64,000 nt of DNA from Rhizobium sp. NZLR1 (GTDB taxonomy: Bacteria; Pseudomonadota; Alphaproteobacteria; Rhizobiales; Rhizobiaceae): positions 310,001 to 374,000 of the forward strand of contig NZ_CP071633.1 in NCBI RefSeq assembly GCF_017357385.1, given 5' to 3'. Numbering within the stretch: the stretch's first letter is position 1; the number at the start of each line of letters is the position of its first letter. The notes beneath the pieces were generated by a model that had not been told where the DNA came from, did no database searches, and saw only the letters and a list, made by a program, of their open reading frames with translations. The position numbers and the translations under genes were made by a program. This document shows, in pieces, positions 44,672 to 53,180 of the stretch.

Positions 44672-45565
44672 TCAACCTTTCACGGCAGAGCCGATAAAGG
44701 AACTCACGAACCAGCGCTGGAATGCGAGGTAGAGCCCCAGGATCGGGATCATCATTAAAACGGAGGCTGCCATCGCACGATCCCAGTAGATGCTGTCCTG
44801 CCCGAAGAAGGTCGCGATGGCGACGGCGATCGGCCGGGCATAGTCCGTCTGCGTCACCAAGATCGGCCAGAGATACTGGTTCCAGGTCTCGATGCCCATG
44901 AGGATCGACACGGTGGCGAGCGCAGGCAGGCTGAGCGGCAGGAAGATGGAACGATAGGCCCGGAAAAAAGATGCGCCATCCATCTCGGCGGCTTCCAGCA
45001 ATTCCTTCGGCAGTTGCGCGAAGAACTGGTAGAGCAGGAAGATATAGAGGGGGCTGGCGATCCACGGCACGATCTGCACCGCGAAGGTATCGGACATTCC
45101 CGCCCGCGAGACCATGATAACGAGCGGCATGATGATGCTTTCCTGCGGGATCACATAGAGTGCGATCACGATCGACAGGATGACGGCGCGGCCCCTGAGC
45201 GATCCCCAGGCCAGGACAAACGCCGCCATCGAATTGACAATCAGGCCGGAACAGACCGTCGTGACCAGAATGATCAGCGAGTTGATGAGGTAGCGTCCGA
45301 AGGCGAGTTCACCCGAGAGGTGGCCGACCTCGGCATAGTTGTTAAGCGTGGGGTTCGAAACCCAGAAGGCCCGGAAGCTGCCCATATCGGCCAGAATTTG
45401 GAACCGGTCATCCTTGAGGCTTGCCACGACCAGGAGCAGCAATGGAGAGACGATCACCAATGCGATGATGAAAATGCACGTCGTCTGGATGATACGAAGA
45501 ACCTTTACGGCGGAACGGGGCCGCGCTGTGCGGGCCTGCGGGATCGAGAGTGCGATATCAGACAT
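44672..45565 (-). CDS. CUT1 ABC transporter permease (MalG type)
   Basis: 297 residues, six hydrophobic segments. EAA loop EAAEMDGASFFRAYRSIFLP. Its start overlaps the other permease gene by 8 nt, and its stop lies 4 nt before the GH32 ATG. With the 45558-46496 permease it forms the membrane pore for the fructoside importer. Confidence 0.94.
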   Translation of the reverse strand: MSDIALSIPQARTARPRSAVKVLRIIQTTCIFIIALVIVSPLLLLVVASLKDDRFQILADMGSFRAFWVSNPTLNNYAEVGHLSGELAFGRYLINSLIILVTTVCSGLIVNSMAAFVLAWGSLRGRAVILSIVIALYVIPQESIIMPLVIMVSRAGMSDTFAVQIVPWIASPLYIFLLYQFFAQLPKELLEAAEMDGASFFRAYRSIFLPLSLPALATVSILMGIETWNQYLWPILVTQTDYARPIAVAIATFFGQDSIYWDRAMAASVLMMIPILGLYLAFQRWFVSSFIGSAVKG

Positions 45566-46496
45566 CGAAGCGCCTCAGCAGCTGGCGCTGGATCAGCGCG
45601 ATGACGAGAACGATCACGAACAATATGACCGAAACGGCGGATGCGTAGCCCATCTTCTGCTCTTCGAAGCCGGCGCGGACCATGTAGTGCACCACCGTTT
45701 CGGTGCTGCTTTTCGGTCCGCCCTGCGTGAGGATGGCGACCTGGGTATAGAGCTTGAACGCCTGGATGGTGGTGATCACCAGGACAAAGACATGGGTCGG
45801 CCGCAGGCCGGGCATGGTCACATGCCAGAAGCGCCGGAAAGCGTTCGCACCGTCGATCTTGGCGGCATCGTAGAGTTCGTCCGGAATGCCCTGGAGGCCG
45901 GCGAGATAGACGATCATCTGGAAGCCGTAGGCCTGCCAGGCCGAGAGCAGGACGAGCGAGAACATCGCCCATTGCGGATCGCCGAGCCAATCGATCGGCT
46001 GGATCGCTCCGCCTGAGAGAAAGCCGAGGATTTGGTTGAACGGCCCCGTGGGATATTGGAACAGGGTGCCCCAGATGACGCAGACCACGACCATCGAGGT
46101 GATCGCCGGCAGGAAGAACATGCCGCGCAGCAGATTGCGGAACGGCAGCTTTTGATGAAGCAGCAGCGCCGTCGCGAAAGCGAGGCCGCACTGCGCTGGA
46201 ATGATCCAGAAGGTGAAGCGCGCGACGTTCCAAAGGGCGGTCCAGAAAAGATCGTCCTGGAAGATGCGGATGAAATTGTTGAACCAGACGAACCGGACGG
46301 GCGTCGGCCGCGGCACCAGAGGCTGGTTGGTCATTGCCGTCCAGAATGACAAGAGGAACGGCAGGATCAGAAAGAGGGTCAACAGGATCATGGCCGGCGC
46401 GAGCATGGCGGCTTCCTGCATCAGCCGTCCCTTGTTATGCCGGCGCGCCGGAGCCTTTCGGACGGATGTCGAAGATGTCGATTGTTGCATGACCAT
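45558..46496 (-). CDS. CUT1 ABC transporter permease (MalF type)
   Basis: 312 residues from ATG 46496 with AAGGAGG 6 nt upstream, which decides the start. Six hydrophobic segments; the first is MILLTLFLILPFLLSFW. EAA loop DAAKIDGANAFRRFWHVTMP. The upstream spacer (46497-46718) contains a family B repeat and a stem-loop, so expression relative to the binding protein may be reduced. Confidence 0.93.
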   Translation of the reverse strand: MVMQQSTSSTSVRKAPARRHNKGRLMQEAAMLAPAMILLTLFLILPFLLSFWTAMTNQPLVPRPTPVRFVWFNNFIRIFQDDLFWTALWNVARFTFWIIPAQCGLAFATALLLHQKLPFRNLLRGMFFLPAITSMVVVCVIWGTLFQYPTGPFNQILGFLSGGAIQPIDWLGDPQWAMFSLVLLSAWQAYGFQMIVYLAGLQGIPDELYDAAKIDGANAFRRFWHVTMPGLRPTHVFVLVITTIQAFKLYTQVAILTQGGPKSSTETVVHYMVRAGFEEQKMGYASAVSVILFVIVLVIALIQRQLLRRFDV

Positions 46497-46517
46497 GCAA
46501 CTCCTCCTTTCCAAGCC

Positions 46518-46650
46518 TAAAGCATGTCGCGCAAAAGTGAGCAGCGGCTTTGCCAGGCAAAGCGCTGAGCGCTTTTGCCGCAAACGACATGCGTAAAAAC
46601 AAAGAGCTAAAGCGCGAGGAGCGAATCTGAAAGATCGCGACGCGCTTTAG
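46518..46650. repeat. Rhizobial intergenic repeat, family B, copy 2
   Basis: 133 bp. Same ends and core blocks as 26195-26298 (gcatgtcgcgc, gcagcgg, acgacatgcgtaaaaacaaag, gcgacgcgctttag) plus an internal extra inverted segment (ggcaaagcgctgagcgcttttgcc), which explains its greater length. It lies inside the GH32 operon between binding-protein and permease genes. Confidence 0.8.
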
Positions 46651-46662
46651 ATGCCGGTCGCG

Positions 46663-46693
46663 CCCTGCGATATCTGCCTGAGACATCGCAGGG
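46663..46693 (-). other. Stem-loop after the binding-protein gene
   Basis: 13-bp stem ccctgcgatatct / agacatcgcaggg with one G-U position and a 5-nt loop, 25 nt after the binding-protein stop on the minus strand. No U-tract. Confidence 0.72.
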
Positions 46694-46718
46694 GTTCGCC
46701 TATCGGCAGCGATCACGC

Positions 46719-48011
46719 TTATTGCCCGTCGCCGAATGGCGGATAGCCGTCATTGTCCTCGATATCCTGATCGATTTTCTTGGCGGCTGACGTCAGCGCC
46801 TCCTTGGGATCGCCGCCATTGAACACCTGGTCGACGGCCTGCATGAAGGCCGAGGTGATTGTGGGATAGGCAGGATGTGGCGGGCGGGCGACGGCCGTCT
46901 TCGATGCCTGCTCGAAGGCGATCGCCATCGGGCCGCCAGTGGCATAGAGCGGAGATTCGGCAGCGAAGCTCTTCAAGCCGGGATAGCCCGACTGGCTTGC
47001 GGCGAAGGTCCGGAACTCCTTGTCCTTCAGCAGGAAGCTGATGAACTTGCCTGATATCTCGGGATGCGTCGAGGTCTTGGTGACCGCCCAGATCCAGGTG
47101 CCATTCGGGCTCGCGCCCTTGGCGCCGAACTTTGGAAGCGGCAGCACGACGATGTTGTCCTTCATGGTCGCGGCGGCCTCCGCATAGACCCAGTGTCCGC
47201 CGAGCGCCAGCGCCGCCGGATTGCCTTCGGCAAAGAACTGGTTGGTTCCGGCCGACTGCGGCACGACCCAGCCGTTCTTGACCCATTTCTGCATCATGGC
47301 GAGAGCATCGACGCAGGCGTCGCTATCCAGCGTGCCCTCGGATTTCCAAGCCTTGCGGTCGATGAGATCGCAGCCGGCCGATTGCAGGATCGGGCCATAG
47401 GCATAGGTGATCCATTCGGTCTTGATGCCGTAGCCGCGGAAGGTATCGATCGGCCACTTCACGCCGTCGAGCTTGGAAAGCTTTTCGAGATAGGTTTCGA
47501 ATTCTTCCCGAGTCCAGGCATCGTCGACGGATTTCGGGATGCGGGCGCCGATCGCTTCGAGATATTTCTTGTTGCCGTAAAGGACGACCGACGAGTCGGT
47601 CAGTCCGAGTGCATAGAGGTCCTTGTCGATCGGGTATGTGCCCTGGGCGATATTGGACTCCGTCATATCGTCGAGGAGGTCCTTGTCGATCAGCGGCTTG
47701 ATGGGTTGAAGATAGCCCGACCAGACGTAATTGGCGAGGAACGGCGCATCGAGTTCCATGACGTCGGGCAGTTGTTTGGCCATGACGGCCGCGCTGAACT
47801 TCTCGTTATAGGCATCGTGCGGCGCATAGATGAACTGCACGTCGACATCGGGGTTGGCCGCCTCGAACCGCTCGGCGACCTTGCCATAGGCGGCGACAAA
47901 GCCGGGATCGCCCTGATGCATGACCTGGATTGTGGTTTTCTCGGCTGCCTGGGCCCATGGCGCGGTCAACGCCGAGGACAGGATCAGAGACCAAAGTAAA
48001 CGTTTACCCAT
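46719..48011 (-). CDS. CUT1 ABC transporter substrate-binding protein
   Basis: 430 residues; GAGGAGG precedes ATG 48011. Signal peptide MGKRLLWSLILSSALTAPWA with cleavage after AQA. MalE/UgpB-type fold: TIQVMHQGDPGFVAAYGKVA, RFEAANPDVDVQFIYAPHDA, and a late region GKFISFLLKDKEFRTFAAS. Ligand probably sucrose or fructo-oligosaccharides given the GH32 gene in the operon. Confidence 0.93.
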   Translation of the reverse strand: MGKRLLWSLILSSALTAPWAQAAEKTTIQVMHQGDPGFVAAYGKVAERFEAANPDVDVQFIYAPHDAYNEKFSAAVMAKQLPDVMELDAPFLANYVWSGYLQPIKPLIDKDLLDDMTESNIAQGTYPIDKDLYALGLTDSSVVLYGNKKYLEAIGARIPKSVDDAWTREEFETYLEKLSKLDGVKWPIDTFRGYGIKTEWITYAYGPILQSAGCDLIDRKAWKSEGTLDSDACVDALAMMQKWVKNGWVVPQSAGTNQFFAEGNPAALALGGHWVYAEAAATMKDNIVVLPLPKFGAKGASPNGTWIWAVTKTSTHPEISGKFISFLLKDKEFRTFAASQSGYPGLKSFAAESPLYATGGPMAIAFEQASKTAVARPPHPAYPTITSAFMQAVDQVFNGGDPKEALTSAAKKIDQDIEDNDGYPPFGDGQ

Positions 48012-48047
48012 TAGAATTCCTCCTCAATTGGATGGGCCTATCTCAAT

Positions 48048-49052
48048 TTATACGGATGCCCGCTCCACCAGCTGGAACGGCAGTTTCTGCACCCCGACCG
48101 GGACCCGGTCTTCGGCAAGCAGGATTTGCGCCGCCTGGCGGCCCATGGCGCGGTGCGGCAGCGCCATGGTGGTCAGCGGCGGGTCGAGACGCGAGGCGAT
48201 CTCGACCTGGTTGTCGAAACTCGCAATGGCGACATCGTCGGGAATGGCCGCGCCTGTCCGGTGCAGCGCGGCATAGACCTCCATGGCCACGCGGTCATTG
48301 CCGCACAGGATGGCATCGGGGCGCCGGGGGCCGTTCATCAGCTCATGCACATGCGTGGCCACGAGGCTGTGCGCCCGGTCGCTGTAGATCGCCTTGCTGA
48401 CGGCAGGCAAGACGATGGCGCCGGCTCCGTCGATGCCCGCATGATCGAGCGCCTGTCGGAAGCCGAGTTCACGGAGGTCCCCGGCGAGCAGCCCCGGCAG
48501 ATTGATGAAGGCGATATTGCGCCGGCCGGCATCGATCAGATAGTTGGTAATCTCGAGCGCCGCCCCCGTTTCATCCGGCACCAGCGAGGTCACGCGGTCG
48601 TTGGCATCACGGCAGTTGATCATGACGCCGACCGTGTCGGCAAATCCAGGCGGCAGGTCGACGCTCTTGTGATACATGGCGGCATAGGCAATCGCCCGCG
48701 GGCGAAAGCGGCGCATCTCGTCGAGGATCGACGCTACGCTGCGATGGCCGCCGAGCGTCATGGCGAAGACGGCCATGTCGGCGGCGCGCACGGCGCCATC
48801 GAGCCCCCTGATGATTTCGGTCGCGAAAGGCGAGGTGATCAAGTCGTCCGCGACCAGGCCGACAAGTGGCATCCAGCCTTGCCGCATGCTGCGTGCGGCG
48901 AAGTTGGTGACATATCCGAGCTCCGCGGCGATCTCCTTGATCCGCTGGCGGGTGTCTTCCGACATGCGCGCCGAGCCGCCATGCAATGCACCTGACACGG
49001 TCTTAACGGAGACACCTGCACGGGCGGCTATGTCGTTGAGTGAGGCGGTCAC
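48048..49052 (-). CDS. LacI-family transcriptional regulator
   Basis: 334 residues from GTG 49052. HTH about 3-50: LNDIAARAGVSVKTVSGALH, then hinge RIKEIAAELGYVTNFAARSM. The effector domain ends IASFDNQVEIASRLDPPLTT. It is the first gene of the leftward operon and sits 11 nt downstream of a 20-bp near-perfect palindrome, so it should autoregulate the whole fructoside operon. Confidence 0.94.
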   Translation of the reverse strand: MTASLNDIAARAGVSVKTVSGALHGGSARMSEDTRQRIKEIAAELGYVTNFAARSMRQGWMPLVGLVADDLITSPFATEIIRGLDGAVRAADMAVFAMTLGGHRSVASILDEMRRFRPRAIAYAAMYHKSVDLPPGFADTVGVMINCRDANDRVTSLVPDETGAALEITNYLIDAGRRNIAFINLPGLLAGDLRELGFRQALDHAGIDGAGAIVLPAVSKAIYSDRAHSLVATHVHELMNGPRRPDAILCGNDRVAMEVYAALHRTGAAIPDDVAIASFDNQVEIASRLDPPLTTMALPHRAMGRQAAQILLAEDRVPVGVQKLPFQLVERASV

Positions 49053-49062
49053 GGGATCTCTT

Positions 49063-49082
49063 TTGGGTTATCGATTACCCAA
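49063..49082. promoter_or_regulatory. LacI operator palindrome
   Basis: TTGGGT-t-ATCGAT-t-ACCCAA, 20 bp, palindromic except for one symmetric T/T pair. It lies immediately upstream of the lacI-type start at 49052. Confidence 0.75.
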
Positions 49083-49169
49083 ATTGATATCGCGCGTTTT
49101 GCAGTAAGTCAAGTTATGATGGAATCGCTGACGCAAATGCCGCCTGCCGGGGGGGTCGGCTCGCGCAAT

Positions 49170-49193
49170 AACCCCGCCGAAGCGGGGTTTTTT
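49170..49193. terminator. Intrinsic terminator hairpin
   Basis: 8-bp stem aaccccgc / gcggggtt with a 4-nt loop (UUCG on the minus strand). On the plus strand TTTT follows; on the minus strand it lies 14 nt after the stop of the 49207-49527 gene. It probably terminates that gene and isolates the LacI operon. Confidence 0.75.
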
Positions 49194-49206
49194 GTGGTGA
49201 GGCCGA

Positions 49207-49527
49207 TCAGTTGTTATGGGCCGCGCAGGCCTCATCCATCGGTGTGGCGTTGCTGGTGCCGCCCTGGGTCTGGAGATTGGCGGAGTTGTTGACCGGGTTG
49301 GGGCACTTGGTCTTGTCCATTTTCATCGTGCCGCCGGTCGTCGAATTGGTCATGGTGGAATCGGTTGCCATCGGCTTTTTAGTCTTCGGGTCGCTGGTTG
49401 CACCACCACCCTGATCGGCCTGGTTCTTGTCGATCGTGGCACCGGCCGGCGCCGGATTGGATTGGGCGAAGGCTGAAGTGGCCATGCCGAGGGCGAGAAG
49501 CGAAGCTGCTACGAGTTTCATACGCAT
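49207..49527 (-). CDS. Small exported protein of unknown function
   Basis: 106 residues from ATG 49527 with AGGAGG 7 nt upstream. Signal peptide MKLVAASLLALGMATSAFAQ. The mature part is low in hydrophobics and rich in Thr, Asn, Gly and Met (TDSTMTNSTTGGTMKMDKTK, then two Cys near the end: KCPNPVNN and DEACAAHNN), so one disulfide is possible. No family recognised; probably periplasmic. Confidence 0.7.
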   Translation of the reverse strand: MRMKLVAASLLALGMATSAFAQSNPAPAGATIDKNQADQGGGATSDPKTKKPMATDSTMTNSTTGGTMKMDKTKCPNPVNNSANLQTQGGTSNATPMDEACAAHNN

Positions 49528-49698
49528 GTGGTGTCCTCCTTGGGGATCTTTGCGTGCTTGGCCTATCCACAACCTCGCCGGCACAGCATTGTTCCGCTGC
49601 TGCGGATAAATGCACGCTACCGTTCGGAAGCCGGGCCGGCCGAGGGTTGAGCGTCAGCAGGAAGGTGGGCGGCGCACCGCTCACATACAGAGTTGAGG

Positions 49699-50421
49699 CT
49701 ATTTCGCGTAAAGCGCGCGCGAGCGTTCGAGATGCTTGAGCAGCGCTATTTCCGAGCCGTCCACGTCATTGGCTTCAAGGCGGCCGACGATTTCGTCGTG
49801 TTCGGCGAGCGTGAACTTTTCCTTGCCGGTCCAGATCAGCATTTCGGTATGATATTCCTTCAGCCAGGCGAGCATGGCTTCGCTGACGGCGACGTAGATC
49901 GGGTTGCCTGAGATTTGGGCGATGCGGGTATGGAACTCCATATCGGCATCGATGAATTCTTCGGGCTGCCCGAGTGACCTGCGCTGGCGCTCGATGATCT
50001 CCCTGAGGTCGCCAATATCATTTGCCGAGGCGCGCTGCGCGGCCTCGCGCGCCATGCCGCGCTCGAAGAAGATGCGGGCGCTCTTCAGATGCTCCAGCGA
50101 GTCAGCCGATTGTGCCAGCATGATCTTGGCGGTGAGATCGACCTGGCGGAAGATCGACTTTGCCGTCAGCCTCAGAACCTTCGCCCGCTCGCCGTGCGAA
50201 ATGTTGACGAGACCCTTGTTGGCAAGCGACTGCATGGCCTCGCGGATCGCCGGCCGGCCGACCCCAAAGCGCTCCATCAGCACCCGTTCGGAGGGCATTT
50301 CATCGCCGGGCTGAAGCTCGCCTGAGGTGATCAATCGCTCAAGTCGATCAAACACTTCGTCAGAGAGTTTGCGGCGGACGATCTGTTCGAGGGGCTGGGT
50401 CATAACATCTCGCTGGCTCAA
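49699..50421 (-). CDS. GntR-family (FadR/NanR-type, FCD domain) regulator of the apiose cluster
   Basis: 240 residues from TTG 50421, chosen because GGAGGAG lies 8 nt upstream; ATG 50403 is the alternative. Winged HTH: KLSDEVFDRLERLITSGELQ, then PSERVLMERFGVGRPAIREA. FCD domain from about residue 90 with DADMEFHTRIAQISGNPIYV and EHDEIVGRLEANDVDGSEIA, including the Asp/His residues that bind metal in FCD regulators. It is divergent from the RuBisCO-like gene; operator-like sites at 50514 and 54450 match each other, so it probably represses both apiose blocks. Confidence 0.9.
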   Translation of the reverse strand: MSQRDVMTQPLEQIVRRKLSDEVFDRLERLITSGELQPGDEMPSERVLMERFGVGRPAIREAMQSLANKGLVNISHGERAKVLRLTAKSIFRQVDLTAKIMLAQSADSLEHLKSARIFFERGMAREAAQRASANDIGDLREIIERQRRSLGQPEEFIDADMEFHTRIAQISGNPIYVAVSEAMLAWLKEYHTEMLIWTGKEKFTLAEHDEIVGRLEANDVDGSEIALLKHLERSRALYAK

Positions 50422-50513
50422 AATGTCTCCTCCTAACAGTTTTCCGGACCAAGGACAAAGCTTGCGACTGGAAATTTGCACACTCAAAAAATTCGCTTTT
50501 CATTGGTTGGAAT

Positions 50514-50536
50514 ACTCATTATACCAGATCATGAGT
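50514..50536. promoter_or_regulatory. GntR operator-like site 1
   Basis: ACTCAT-N11-ATGAGT, perfect 6-bp arms, core TATACCAGATC. It matches the site at 54450-54472 at 18 of 23 positions and lies 48 nt before the oiaX-type start and 93 nt before the GntR start. Confidence 0.7.
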
Positions 50537-50583
50537 TGACGCCATGGCAATCTGCATTGGCGAGAGGAGCAGCCGTCCGTTTC

Positions 50584-51840
50584 ATGATGATTACCCTGAC
50601 CTACCGCATCGAAACGGCCGGCAGCGTCGAGGCGATGGCGGACAAGATCGCCAGCGACCAGTCGACCGGAACCTTCGTGCCGGTCCCGGGCGAAACCGAG
50701 GAGCTGAAAGCGCGTGTCGCCGCCCGCGTGCTGGCCATCCGGCCGCTCGACGATGCGCGCCATCCGACCTGGCCTGAGGTCGCTGCCGGCACGCTGCTCC
50801 GACGCGCCGATGTCGACATCGGCTTTCCGCTGGAGGCGATCGGCACCGATCTCTCGGCCTTGATGACCATCGCGATCGGCGGCGTTTATTCGATCAAGGG
50901 CATGACCGGCATTCGCATCGTCGACATGAAGCTGCCCGACGCCTTCAAGAGCGCCCATCCCGGGCCGCAGTTCGGCATTCCTGGAAGCCGCCGCCTCACC
51001 GGCGTTGAAGGCCGGCCGATCATCGGAACGATCGTCAAGCCGGCGCTTGGGCTGAGGCCGCACGAGACGGCGGAACTCGTCGGCGAGCTGATTGCGTCAG
51101 GCGTCGACTTCATCAAGGACGACGAGAAGCTGATGAGCCCGGCCTACTCGCCGCTCAAGGACCGCGTCGCGGCGATCATGCCGCGCATTCTCGATCACGA
51201 GCAGAAGACCGGCAAAAAGGTCATGTATGCCTTCGGCATCTCGCATGCCGACCCCGACGAGATGATGCGCAACCACGACATCGTGGCTGCGGCCGGCGGT
51301 AATTGCGCCGTCGTCAACATCAACTCGATCGGCTTCGGCGGCATGAGCTTTCTACGCAAACGCTCGAGCCTGGTGCTGCACGCGCATCGAAACGGCTGGG
51401 ACGTGCTGACCCGCGATCCGGGCGCCGGCTTGGATTTCAAGGTCTATCAGCAGTTCTGGCGGCTGCTCGGGGTCGATCAGTTTCAGATCAACGGCATCAG
51501 GGTCAAATACTGGGAGCCGGACGACAGCTTCGTCTCATCCTTCAAGGCGGTCAGCACGCCGCTGTTCGACGCCGCCGATTGCCCGCTTCCGGTCGCGGGC
51601 TCCGGCCAGTGGGGCGGACAGGCGCCGGAAACCTATCGCCGCACCGGCCGCACTGTCGATCTGCTCTATCTCTGCGGCGGCGGCATCGTCAGCCATCCCG
51701 GCGGCCCGGCTGCCGGCGTCCGGGCGGTGCAGCAGGCCTGGCAGGCGGCTGTCGCCGACATACCACTTGAGATCTACGCGAGAGATCATCCGGAGCTTGC
51801 CGCCTCGATTGCGAAATTCAGCGACGGCAAAGGCGCGTGA
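50584..51840 (+). CDS. oiaX: RuBisCO-like protein, probable 3-oxo-isoapionate-4-phosphate decarboxylase
   Basis: 418 residues from ATG 50584 (ATG 50587 is adjacent). RuBisCO large-subunit fold with KPALGL (Lys about 152), the carbamylated-Lys motif FIKDDE (Lys about 178), HAHR (about 266-269) and phosphate-binding ends AGSGQWGG and LCGGGIVSHPGGPAAG. It lacks the loop-6 signature of carboxylating RuBisCO. Published apiose work describes RuBisCO-like enzymes acting on 3-oxo-isoapionate 4-phosphate as decarboxylase (OiaX) or transcarboxylase/hydrolase (OiaT). The erythrulose-phosphate isomerase genes downstream favour OiaX, which yields L-erythrulose 1-phosphate and CO2. Confidence 0.85.
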   Translation: MMITLTYRIETAGSVEAMADKIASDQSTGTFVPVPGETEELKARVAARVLAIRPLDDARHPTWPEVAAGTLLRRADVDIGFPLEAIGTDLSALMTIAIGGVYSIKGMTGIRIVDMKLPDAFKSAHPGPQFGIPGSRRLTGVEGRPIIGTIVKPALGLRPHETAELVGELIASGVDFIKDDEKLMSPAYSPLKDRVAAIMPRILDHEQKTGKKVMYAFGISHADPDEMMRNHDIVAAAGGNCAVVNINSIGFGGMSFLRKRSSLVLHAHRNGWDVLTRDPGAGLDFKVYQQFWRLLGVDQFQINGIRVKYWEPDDSFVSSFKAVSTPLFDAADCPLPVAGSGQWGGQAPETYRRTGRTVDLLYLCGGGIVSHPGGPAAGVRAVQQAWQAAVADIPLEIYARDHPELAASIAKFSDGKGA

Positions 51841-53180
51841 CCGATATGGATCGACTTCTCGTCAGCTATTACGGGGATGATTTTACCGGCTCGACCGATG
51901 TCATGGAGGCGCTCGCCTCGAACGGTGTCGAGACGGCACTCTTCCTCGACATTCCGACGCCGGGATTGCTCGCTCGCTTCAAACACTGCCGGGCGATCGG
52001 CATTGCCGGAACGAGCCGCTCCGAGACGCCGGACTGGATGGAGGAGCACCTTGCGCCTGCTTTCGATTGGCTGAAATCGCTCGGCGCTGCCATCTGCCAT
52101 TACAAGGTCTGCTCGACTTTCGATTCCAGCCCCGAGATCGGCAATATCGGCAAGGCGATCGAAATCGGCCGCACGATATTCGGGCAATCCATTGTGCCAG
52201 TTATCGTCGGCGCGCCGCAATTGAAGCGTTATACCGCCTTCGGCAATCTCTTCGCCGCTTATCAGGGCCGCGTCTTCCGCATCGACCGCCATCCCGTCAT
52301 GAGCCGCCACCCGGTCACGCCGATGGACGAGGCGGACCTTACGGTCCACCTGTCGAAGCAGACCTCCCTCCCCGTCCTGCTTGCCGATCTTGTCACGATC
52401 ACCGCGGCGGACGCCGATCAACGGATAGACGCGCTAGCGTCGAGCCCGGACGGGATCCTGCTCCTCGATGTCGACTCCGAGGCAACACAGATCGCGGCAG
52501 GCGGGCAGATGCTGCGTGTCACCAGCCGCTCGGCAAGCTTTGTCGCCGGCTCCTCGGGGGTCGAATATGCCCTGCTCAGCGCATGGCGGCGGGCCGGCTT
52601 GGTCGGCGCGAGCAGCGGCGAATTTCCCGATGTCGGCCCCGTCGACCGCCTCGCCGTCGTCTCGGGTAGCGTCTCGCCGACGACCGAGCGGCAAATCCGC
52701 ACCGCTGTCGAGAACGGCTTCGAAAGCATTGCGCTCGATCCGCTGACGCTGGTCTCGAATGGCGAAGGCGCCGTGGATGGAGCGATACAGGCAGGCATTC
52801 AAAAGCTGAAAGAAGGCAAGAGCGTCATCCTCTACACGGCTCTCGGCCCCTCCGCGGACCGCGGCGCCGATATCGACCGGCTGCCTGGCGCGCGTCACCG
52901 GCTGGGAAGCGCGCTTGGCACAATCCTCTGCCGGTTGGTCGAGGCGGAAGGGCTGTCGCGTGCGGTCGTCGCCGGCGGCGACACCTCCAGTCACGCACTC
53001 CGGCAATTGAAGATCGACGCGCTGACGACGCTTCTGCCGCTTCCCCAGACGCCGGGGTCGCCGCTGTGCCTCGCCCATGGCGACTTTCCGCCGACCAACG
53101 GCCTGCAGATCGCGCTCAAAGGCGGCCAGGTCGGGACGGACGGCTATTTCGCGCAGATCCGCGACGGAAGGAAAAGCTGA
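51837..53180 (+). CDS. oiaK: DUF1537-family acid-sugar kinase, probable 3-oxo-isoapionate kinase
   Basis: 447 residues from GTG 51837, which overlaps the oiaX stop (GTGA); ATG 51846 is an alternative. N-terminal sugar-binding domain signature YYGDDFTGSTDVMEAL; C-terminal nucleotide-binding domain with VSGSVSPTTERQI and VAGGDTSSHALRQL. DUF1537 proteins are ATP-dependent kinases of four- and five-carbon acid sugars. Position between the RuBisCO-like gene and the isomerases points to phosphorylation of 3-oxo-isoapionate at C4. Confidence 0.85.
   Translation: MTDMDRLLVSYYGDDFTGSTDVMEALASNGVETALFLDIPTPGLLARFKHCRAIGIAGTSRSETPDWMEEHLAPAFDWLKSLGAAICHYKVCSTFDSSPEIGNIGKAIEIGRTIFGQSIVPVIVGAPQLKRYTAFGNLFAAYQGRVFRIDRHPVMSRHPVTPMDEADLTVHLSKQTSLPVLLADLVTITAADADQRIDALASSPDGILLLDVDSEATQIAAGGQMLRVTSRSASFVAGSSGVEYALLSAWRRAGLVGASSGEFPDVGPVDRLAVVSGSVSPTTERQIRTAVENGFESIALDPLTLVSNGEGAVDGAIQAGIQKLKEGKSVILYTALGPSADRGADIDRLPGARHRLGSALGTILCRLVEAEGLSRAVVAGGDTSSHALRQLKIDALTTLLPLPQTPGSPLCLAHGDFPPTNGLQIALKGGQVGTDGYFAQIRDGRKS

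Noticed and set aside
49170..49193. Promoter or operator for the LacI operon
   Set aside because: GC-rich stem, UUCG-type loop and flanking T-run indicate a terminator; the operator is the separate palindrome at 49063-49082.
50584..51840. Autotrophic CO2 fixation by a RuBisCO large subunit
   Set aside because: It is a RuBisCO-like protein without the loop-6 signature, with no small subunit or phosphoribulokinase gene nearby, inside an acid-sugar catabolic cluster.
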